Assembly (NCBI RefSeq): GCF_014898155.1
Contig: NZ_CP062938.1
Coordinates: forward strand, 2,356,001 to 2,420,000
DNA: 64,000 nt
Direction: 5' to 3'
Source of the DNA: Bifidobacterium eulemuris
Lineage (GTDB): Bacteria; Actinomycetota; Actinomycetes; Actinomycetales; Bifidobacteriaceae
Shown piece after piece: positions 58,592 to 64,000 of this stretch. The notes under the pieces are model-generated. The model had not been told where the DNA came from. It saw only the letters and a program-made list of their open reading frames with translations, and did not search any database. The translations under genes and the position numbers were made by a program. Numbering within the stretch: position 1 is the stretch's first letter; each line of letters opens with the position of its first letter.

Positions 58592-59548
58592 ATGATGATC
58601 GATCAGGAAGTATTGAATCTGTTCGCGGGCAACGCCGCCGCCATGGCCAAAGGCGACGCTCCCCATCTGGCGGCGCAGAAGCTGCCGGACGGCGTGGAAC
58701 GCATCAAGGACCTGCCCTATACGGGGAATCAGGACGGCGCGGTCGACGACGAGGCGAAAACCGCCCACCTGCTGGATATCTACAAGCCCGCCGATTCGCC
58801 GGCCGACAGCCCGTTGCCGGTGATCGTGGACTTCCACGGCGGCGGCCTGTACTACGGCAACAAAGAGAACAACGAATGTCGCGACATGCTGCTGGCGGCG
58901 CGGGGCTTCGCCGTGGTGAACGCCAACTATCGGCTGGTGCCGACGGTGAGCTTCCCCTCTCAGCTGAAGGATGCGATGGCGGTGCTCGAGTGGGTCGCGG
59001 CCCACGGAGCCGAATACGGGCTGGATACGAGCAGGGTGTGCGTCACGGGCGACTCGGCCGGAGGAGCGTTGGCGCTGTACCTGTGCGCGGCGAACGGCTC
59101 CGCGCAATTGGCCGCGGCATTGGGCGTGAAGCCGTGCGCCATCGACGTGCGCGCGCTCGCGGTCACCTCGGGCATGTTCCGCCTGTCCGGCGGCGTGCAT
59201 GCCACCGCGCTGTCGTATTACGGGCGTGGCTACTTCCAGACGCCCGGCGACCATGTGATGATGAACCCCTATCTGGATTTGGACAAGCTGGTGGTGGATG
59301 CGGGCGAGGGGCTGCCACCGGTGTATATGGTCACCAGTGTGGAGGATTTCATCGCCGACAACAGCTATGAGCTGGCGCGCATCCTCCATGCCCGCCACCG
59401 CGACCATGCGATGAAGGTGTGGGCGCGCGGCGGCGAACGGCCGCTCGGTCACGTGTTCAACATCACCCAGGCCGGCGATCCGGGAGCGAGCGAGGCGCGC
59501 GAGGCCATCGCCGACATCGCGGATTTCTGCAACACATACTGCGCGTAG
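58592..59548 (+). CDS. Alpha/beta-hydrolase esterase (HSL-like family)
   Basis: This is a 318-residue cytoplasmic esterase of the hormone-sensitive-lipase-like group. The oxyanion H-G-G-G is at about residues 83-86, the nucleophile G-D-S-A-G-G at about 151-156, and the Asp and His are probably in V-E-D-F and L-G-H-V-F. It should cleave carboxylic esters of small molecules. It is the third gene of the TetR-controlled unit, 18 bases after the CocE-type gene, and terminator hairpins follow at 59561 and 59621. An in-frame ATG lies three bases downstream of the chosen one. Confidence 0.87.
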   Translation: MMIDQEVLNLFAGNAAAMAKGDAPHLAAQKLPDGVERIKDLPYTGNQDGAVDDEAKTAHLLDIYKPADSPADSPLPVIVDFHGGGLYYGNKENNECRDMLLAARGFAVVNANYRLVPTVSFPSQLKDAMAVLEWVAAHGAEYGLDTSRVCVTGDSAGGALALYLCAANGSAQLAAALGVKPCAIDVRALAVTSGMFRLSGGVHATALSYYGRGYFQTPGDHVMMNPYLDLDKLVVDAGEGLPPVYMVTSVEDFIADNSYELARILHARHRDHAMKVWARGGERPLGHVFNITQAGDPGASEAREAIADIADFCNTYCA

Positions 59549-59560
59549 TTTCGTGGTTTG

Positions 59561-59667
59561 GGAGAATCCGCTGATTCTCCATCACGGCTCAGCGCGAGGC
59601 CTAGGGCGGTCTGAACCTAGGGCTCCTGTTGGGGAAGGTTTTGTTGATTCCTTCTCGAACAGGAGCC
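59561..59667 (+). terminator. Two hairpins after the esterase gene
   Basis: GGAGAATC/GATTCTCC (59561-59568, 59573-59580) is followed by a larger hairpin with arms GGCTCCTGTT/AACAGGAGCC (59621-59630, 59658-59667) and partial inner pairing. Confidence 0.6.
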
Positions 59668-59690
59668 TCGTTTGTATACAGTGGTCTTCT

Positions 59691-60470
59691 ATGAAGCTGA
59701 TGACGAGTCTGGTGAAATGGGCCAAACGGGTGCCGCGGATTCTGCATGACATGCCGATGGCCGAATGGGATCGGAGCAACCGGTGGGCGCTGCTCGGCTC
59801 GGCGGTCGCGTTCCTGGCGCTGTATGCGGTCGACGTGATCTGCCAGCCGCCCGCGGGCGTCTCGCTGGGCATCGAAATCCTGCTCAACCTGTTGTGGGTG
59901 TTCTATGCGGTGGACTACATACTGACCATGTACGTGGCCGAACACAGCTGGAAGTGGATGAGCAAGCATATCCTCGGCCTGCTGATCCTGGTCGCCCCGC
60001 TGATCCCCGGCCTGCGCTTCGTGCGCGTGGTGGCGGCGCTGTACGCGCTGCACCGCGGCTCGCTCTCCTGGGTGCGCGGGCATATCAACATCTACATCGC
60101 CTGCGCGGGCGCGCTGCTGCTCTCCACCGGAGCGCTGCTGGTGCTCGAGGCGGAACGCGGCGTGCCCGGCGCGTCGATCGACAACTACACGGACGCGCTG
60201 TGGTGGGCCTTCGTGTCCGTGACCACCATCGGATACGGCGAATACTATCCGGTGACGGCCGAAGGCAAACTCATCACGGTGGCGGTGGTGATCGCCGGCA
60301 TCGCCCTGATCGGTGTGATCACCGGTGCCTGCGCCGCGTGGGTGATCAAGGAGATCAGCCTCAACGGCGACAAAACCGCGCCCGTCACCACCGCCCAGGC
60401 CGACAAAATCGAACGCAAGCTGGAGATGCTGTCCGACCGCGTGGGCGAACTGCACAAACGGATGCGATAA
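59691..60470 (+). CDS. Potassium-channel-like membrane protein
   Basis: This is a 259-residue ion channel with several helices. The selectivity filter [10 protein letters not shown] at about residues 179-188 is that of K+ channels, preceded by the pore helix W-W-A-F-V-S-V. The first helices lack an obvious Arg-rich voltage sensor, though [14 protein letters not shown] resembles a reduced S4. The cytoplasmic C-terminus ([10 protein letters not shown]) is coiled-coil-like and may assemble the tetramer. The start at 59691 lies close to TATACA (59675-59680), so a very short leader is likely. It is not clearly in an operon with the next gene. Confidence 0.87.
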   Translation: MKLMTSLVKWAKRVPRILHDMPMAEWDRSNRWALLGSAVAFLALYAVDVICQPPAGVSLGIEILLNLLWVFYAVDYILTMYVAEHSWKWMSKHILGLLILVAPLIPGLRFVRVVAALYALHRGSLSWVRGHINIYIACAGALLLSTGALLVLEAERGVPGASIDNYTDALWWAFVSVTTIGYGEYYPVTAEGKLITVAVVIAGIALIGVITGACAAWVIKEISLNGDKTAPVTTAQADKIERKLEMLSDRVGELHKRMR

Positions 60471-60532
60471 TCCCGGCCTCTACTATACTGAACGAGTCCA
60501 CACATATATTTCGAAGTGGGAGAGAAACCTCC

Positions 60533-60805
60533 ATGAACAAGGCAATCATCACCGTGGTCGGCCAGGACACGGTCGGCATCATCGCGCGCGTCTGCACCTA
60601 CCTGTCCGAGCGCAAGATCAACGTGCTCGACATCTCGCAGACCATTATCGACGGATTCTTCAACATGATGATGATTGTCGACGTGACCGAGGCCGACGAG
60701 GAGTTCGGCACCATCGTCGACGAGCTCGACCAGCTGGGCGAGCAGATCGGCGTGCGCATCCGCTGCCAGCGCGAAGAGATCTTCACGAAGATGCACCGCA
60801 TCTGA
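60533..60805 (+). CDS. ACT-domain protein
   Basis: This 90-residue protein is a single ACT domain with the opening [18 protein letters not shown]. It matches the small ACT proteins encoded immediately before UPF0210/PFL-family genes. ACT domains bind amino acids, but the ligand here is unknown. GGGAGAG lies about nine bases before the ATG. It is followed after 20 bases by the UPF0210 gene, and the pairing is conserved in many Firmicutes and Actinobacteria. Confidence 0.92.
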   Translation: MNKAIITVVGQDTVGIIARVCTYLSERKINVLDISQTIIDGFFNMMMIVDVTEADEEFGTIVDELDQLGEQIGVRIRCQREEIFTKMHRI

Positions 60806-60825
60806 CGTCTCGAAAGGAACGAACC

Positions 60826-62190
60826 ATGCTGAACATCATGGAGGTCCACGAGACCAATCAGATGATCGAGCAGGAGAAGCTCGACGTGCGCACCATCACC
60901 ATGGGCATCAGCCTGCTCGACTGCGCGGCCGACACCGTGGACGAGGTGTGCGACAACATCTACCGCAAAATCACCACCTACGCGCGCGACCTCGTCTCCA
61001 CCGGACAGGCCATCGAACGCGATTACGGCATTCCGATCGTGAACAAGCGCATCACCGTCACCCCCATCTCGCTGGTCGGCGCGAGCTCGTGCACAACCTC
61101 CGAGGACTTCGTGAAAATCGCGCACGCGCTTGACCGTGCGGCCAAAGAGGTCGGCGTCGACCTGATCGGCGGCTACTCCGCGCTCGTCTCCAAGTCGATG
61201 ACCCCGGCCGAGGAGCTGCTGATCCGCTCGCTGCCGCAGGCGCTGAGCGAAACCGACATCGTCTGCTCGTCCGTCAACGTCGGCTCCACCAAAACCGGCA
61301 TCGACATGAACGCGGTGGAACTGCTCGGCCATATCGTCAAAGACATCGCCTACGCCACCCGCGACAACGATTCCTACGGGTGCGTGAAATTCGTGGCCTT
61401 CTGCAACGTGCCCGACGACAACCCGTTCATGGCCGGCGGCTTCCATGGCGTGACCGAAGGCGACGCCGTGATCAACGTCGGCGTCTCCGGTCCCGGCGTG
61501 GTCTCCCGCGCGCTCGACGCGGCCAAGGGCAAGGATTTCGAATTCCTGTGCGAGACGATCAAGCGCACCGCGTTCAAGATCACGCGTGTGGGCCAGCTGG
61601 TCGCGCAGGAAGCGTCGCGTCGCCTCGGCATTCCGTTCGGCATCATCGACCTTTCCCTCGCGCCGACCCCGGCCGTGGGCGATTCGGTGGGCGAGGTGCT
61701 CGAGAAGATCGGTCTGGAACAGGTCGGCGCGCCCGGCACCACCGCGGCTCTCGCCATGCTCAACGACCAGGTGAAGAAGGGAGGCATCATGGCCTCCTCA
61801 TATGTCGGCGGCCTGTCCGGCGCGTTCATCCCGGTCTCCGAAGACAAGAACATGATCGACGCGGCCGGTGCCGGATGCCTGACGATTGAGAAGCTCGAGG
61901 CCATGACCTGCGTGTGTTCGGTCGGCCTCGATATGATCGCGATTCCGGGCGACACCACCGCTTCGACCATCTCCGGCATCATCGCCGACGAGGCGGCCAT
62001 CGGCATGGTGAACCAGAAGACCACCGCCGTGCGCATCATTCCGGTCGAAGGCAAGGGCGTGGGCGAGATGGCGAACTTCGGCGGCCTGATGGGCTATGCG
62101 CCGATCATGCCGGTGAACCAGACGAGCTGCGAGGCGTTCGTGACCCGCGGCGGCCGCATCCCCGCCCCGATCCACAGCTTCAAGAACTGA
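60826..62190 (+). CDS. UPF0210 / PFL-family protein (DUF711)
   Basis: This is a 454-residue cytoplasmic protein of the UPF0210 (DUF711) family, structurally related to pyruvate formate-lyase-like barrels. Conserved segments include [21 protein letters not shown] and [15 protein letters not shown]. Its biochemical role is not established. It is paired with the ACT gene and ends at a terminator, so the two form a simple operon. The distance and GAAAGGAA give a clear ribosome binding site. Confidence 0.93.
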   Translation: MLNIMEVHETNQMIEQEKLDVRTITMGISLLDCAADTVDEVCDNIYRKITTYARDLVSTGQAIERDYGIPIVNKRITVTPISLVGASSCTTSEDFVKIAHALDRAAKEVGVDLIGGYSALVSKSMTPAEELLIRSLPQALSETDIVCSSVNVGSTKTGIDMNAVELLGHIVKDIAYATRDNDSYGCVKFVAFCNVPDDNPFMAGGFHGVTEGDAVINVGVSGPGVVSRALDAAKGKDFEFLCETIKRTAFKITRVGQLVAQEASRRLGIPFGIIDLSLAPTPAVGDSVGEVLEKIGLEQVGAPGTTAALAMLNDQVKKGGIMASSYVGGLSGAFIPVSEDKNMIDAAGAGCLTIEKLEAMTCVCSVGLDMIAIPGDTTASTISGIIADEAAIGMVNQKTTAVRIIPVEGKGVGEMANFGGLMGYAPIMPVNQTSCEAFVTRGGRIPAPIHSFKN

Positions 62191-62215
62191 CGCACGACGT
62201 CTATTCGTCGTGCGT
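62190..62215 (+). terminator. Terminator after the UPF0210 gene
   Basis: Ten-base arms ACGCACGACG and complement (62190-62199, 62206-62215) flank a 6-base loop, beginning at the stop codon. Confidence 0.8.
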
Positions 62216-62330
62216 CATCCCGAGCGCAGGACGCCGGGCATGTTGTGTGTCATCCCGAGCGGAGTCGAGGGATCCCAAAGGTTAGAGATCCCTCGACTCC
62301 GCCCTGCGGGCTTCGCTCGGGATGACGGAG
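62213..62330. repeat. Dispersed short repeats, inverted pair
   Basis: CATCCCGAGCG...GTCGAGGGATCCC (62249-62276) and its inverted copy GATCCCTCGACTCCGC...CGCTCGGGATGACGG (62287-62327) form a long imperfect hairpin. A truncated copy lies at 62215. Same family as at 9342, 12572 and 16022. Confidence 0.75.
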
Positions 62331-62375
62331 AAAAGGGCATTATTGCGAGTTCGGACACACCAAACTCGATTACGA

Positions 62376-63020
62376 CTATTTCCCGCCGGCGAAATTCAGC
62401 TGACGCCATGCTTCGTAGATGGCGATCGACGCGCAGTTGGTGAGATTCAGAGAGCGCAGGCTCGGGCGCATCGGCAGGCGCACCTGCTCGGCCACATGCG
62501 GGCCGGCCATGATATCCATCGGATCGGGAATGTCTCCCGGCTCCGGGCCGAACAGCAGAATATCGGTCGGACGGTACTCCACCTCGGTGTAGAGCTTGGT
62601 GGCATGGGCGGTGAACGCGATGATACGCGAGTTCGGCATCGATTCGACGAGGTTGTCGAAATTCGGATGCAGCACCACATGCGCCATATCGTGATAGTCG
62701 AGGCCGGCCCGGCGCAGCTTGGTGTCGCGCAGGTTGAACCCCAACGGCTCCACCAGATGCAGGATCGTTCCGGTCACCGCGCACAGGCGGATCGCGGAAC
62801 CGGTGTTGCCGGGAATGCGCGGCGAGTAATAGCACAGATGGGGCGTCACGGTTTCCGTCGCCGCGGCCTTCTCCGCCGTGAGCATGGCGTCGACCACGGA
62901 GATCGGATTGCCGTGCGCGTCGGTCACCAATTCGTCCGGGCCGTAATTCGATTTGCGGTAGCCGTATTCGAACATCTTGCCGACTTGGGATTCCTCAGGG
63001 CGTTTCATATCGTTCGTCAT
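62376..63020 (-). CDS. tRNA (cytidine/uridine-2'-O-)-methyltransferase, TrmL-like
   Basis: This 214-residue SPOUT methyltransferase should 2'-O-methylate position 34 of certain tRNAs. The knotted-fold motifs are complete: I-P-G-N-T-G-S-A-I-R, F-G-P-E-P-G and the C-terminal R-S-L-N-L-T-N-C-A-S-I-A-I-Y-E-A. An N-terminal extension of about 55 residues precedes the fold. The start at 63020 lies eight bases after TATTCT on the minus strand, suggesting a leaderless mRNA; ATG 63008 is in frame. Dispersed repeats flank the gene on both sides. It diverges from mutY. Confidence 0.88.
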   Translation of the reverse strand: MTNDMKRPEESQVGKMFEYGYRKSNYGPDELVTDAHGNPISVVDAMLTAEKAAATETVTPHLCYYSPRIPGNTGSAIRLCAVTGTILHLVEPLGFNLRDTKLRRAGLDYHDMAHVVLHPNFDNLVESMPNSRIIAFTAHATKLYTEVEYRPTDILLFGPEPGDIPDPMDIMAGPHVAEQVRLPMRPSLRSLNLTNCASIAIYEAWRQLNFAGGK

Positions 63021-63059
63021 AGCTGCTAAGAATATGAATGATGAACGACACTGCGTATG

Positions 63060-63105
63060 GGATTTCTCGACTACGGGCTGTGCCCTCCGCTCGAAATGAC
63101 GAGGA
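63060..63105. repeat. Dispersed short repeat copy
   Basis: ATTTCTCGACTACGGGC...CTCCGCTCGAAATGACGAG matches the repeat family seen at 9342 and 62213, with several substitutions. Confidence 0.5.
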
Positions 63106-63151
63106 GGAGCGGGTTGCGGCCTGTGCTCGAACTGATGGGGAGAGTCGGGCC

Positions 63152-64000
63152 GTGGCTGCCGCGCCGCGGATCGCGAAGCGACTGACGGCATGGTGGGAGG
63201 CGAACGCGCGCGACCTGCCGTGGCGGTTCGGACGCGCGACGCCGTGGGGCGTGCTCGTCTCCGAAGTGATGAGCCAGCAGACGCAGATGAGCCGCGTGGT
63301 GCCGTACTGGCAGGCATGGATGGAATTGTGGCCGGACGCGACGGCGCTCGCCGGCGCGTCGACGGCGGAGGTCATCACCATGTGGGGAAGGCTGGGGTAT
63401 CCGCGCCGCGCGCTGCGATTGCAGGAATGCGCGCAAGCGGTATCCGAACGCTACGCCGACGAACTGCCGCGCACCTATGAACAGTTGGTTGCGCTGCCCG
63501 GCATCGGCGACTATACGGCCAGCGCGGTGATGAGTTTCGCGTTCGGCAGGCGAATCGCGGTGATCGACACGAATATCCGCCGCGTGCTCAGTCGCGTGTT
63601 CCTCGGTAAGGAATCGATGGGAGGGGCGGCCAGCGCGACCGAACGCGAACTCGCCAACACCGTGCTTCCCCAGGATCCGTCCGCTTCGGTGATGTGGAAC
63701 CAGTCGGTGATGGAGTTGGGCGCGGTGGTGTGCGTGGCGAAGAAGCCGCTGTGCGAGCGTTGCCCGATTGCGGGGGAGTGCCTGTTTCTCGAATCCGGTC
63801 TGCCGGGACTGGGTGAGAAACGCACGCGGCCGCGGCAGCGCTTCCAAGGCACCGATCGCCAGGTGCGCGGCATCGTGCTGAACGCGTTGCGCACGCTGCC
63901 CGGAGCGCAAACGTCGTTGCCGCGCGAACAGGTGGAATCGCTGTGGAAGGACCATGTGCAGCTCGACTCCTGCATCGCCTCGCTGGATGAGGACGGTCTG
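63152..64000 (+). CDS. mutY: A/G-specific adenine DNA glycosylase, 3' truncated by window edge
   Basis: This is the visible 283 residues of a MutY base-excision repair enzyme, which removes adenine mispaired with 8-oxoguanine. The sequence has A-N-A-R-D-L-P-W-R, the catalytic Glu in S-E-V-M-S-Q-Q-T-Q, the helix-hairpin-helix L-P-G-I-G-D-Y-T-A and the catalytic Asp in V-I-D-T-N-I-R-R. The 4Fe-4S cysteine set is C-X6-C-X2-C-X5-C, in V-C-V-A-K-K-P-L-C-E-R-C. The reading frame is open to the window end, so the C-terminal NUDIX-like domain is cut off. GTG 63152, with GGGGAGAG seven bases upstream, is taken as start; an ATG at 63041 is in frame but lies in repeat sequence. Confidence 0.9.
   Translation, partial: MAAAPRIAKRLTAWWEANARDLPWRFGRATPWGVLVSEVMSQQTQMSRVVPYWQAWMELWPDATALAGASTAEVITMWGRLGYPRRALRLQECAQAVSERYADELPRTYEQLVALPGIGDYTASAVMSFAFGRRIAVIDTNIRRVLSRVFLGKESMGGAASATERELANTVLPQDPSASVMWNQSVMELGAVVCVAKKPLCERCPIAGECLFLESGLPGLGEKRTRPRQRFQGTDRQVRGIVLNALRTLPGAQTSLPREQVESLWKDHVQLDSCIASLDEDGL

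Overview
The window is a GC-rich (about 60%) actinobacterial chromosome segment, most probably from a Bifidobacterium. The evidence is the DeoR-galT-galK gal operon, an orphan GcvH with a lipoate ligase, the DUF348-G5 muralytic protein, a tyrosine kinase / DUF4012 surface-polysaccharide set, a GH-rich accessory region with ABC sugar import and LacI control, and many apparently leaderless promoters. The species cannot be named from the sequence. No rRNA, tRNA, CRISPR array, IS element or prophage was recognised.

Layout. (1) 1-3230: the end of a GH130 mannoside phosphorylase and a GH2 beta-mannosidase, closed by a 20-bp-stem terminator. (2) 3467-9262: envelope polysaccharide regulation, with a BY-kinase/chain-length protein, a membrane-anchored Gly/Asn/Thr-repeat protein, a low-molecular-weight tyrosine phosphatase and a DUF4012 protein. 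(3) 9263-20527: housekeeping and surface genes (small sorted surface protein, XRE regulator with membrane partner, Rpf-like muralytic protein, thioredoxin, NUDIX proteins, alpha/beta hydrolase, NudC, GcvH, App1-like phosphatase, oligopeptidase B) separated by short dispersed repeats. (4) 20553-42498: a 22-kb locus for acetylated galacto(gluco)mannan oligosaccharides. It holds GH36, a sialate-O-acetylesterase-type esterase, a CE2-like esterase, GH1, an ABC exporter-type protein, SBP plus two permeases, a second GH2 beta-mannosidase, LacI, DUF624, a tethered protein of unknown function, a second GH36 and a cytoplasmic GH26. (5) 42601-54545: an isopropylmalate-dehydrogenase-family enzyme, lipoate ligase, Crp regulator, class A PBP, an old-yellow-enzyme homologue with a Lys-rich tail, PyrD and deoR-galT-galK. 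(6) 54590-64000: a TetR-controlled MFS/hydrolase module, K+-channel-like protein, ACT protein + UPF0210 pair, TrmL-type methyltransferase and the start of mutY.

How the genes fit together. In the mannan locus only oligosaccharides seem to enter, through the SBP and two permeases. None of the glycosidases has a signal peptide. Inside the cell, acetyl groups would be removed by the two SGNH-type esterases, galactose by the two GH36 enzymes and glucose by GH1, and the mannose backbone would be handled by GH26, GH2 and GH130. Four copies of a 12-bp palindrome, TTAACCGRTTAA, lie in the promoter regions of this locus and fit the local LacI protein as a regulator. Released galactose could feed galT-galK in the same window. 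A second palindrome-like motif, TTACAACGTTTTAA, is found at the gal operon and also upstream of the mannan SBP.

Other notable points are a one-base frameshift in the six-tyrosine tail of the BY-kinase, a 132-bp inverted-repeat element before oligopeptidase B, a perfect 26-bp TetR operator, and a lipoate ligase with its accessory domain at the N-terminus.
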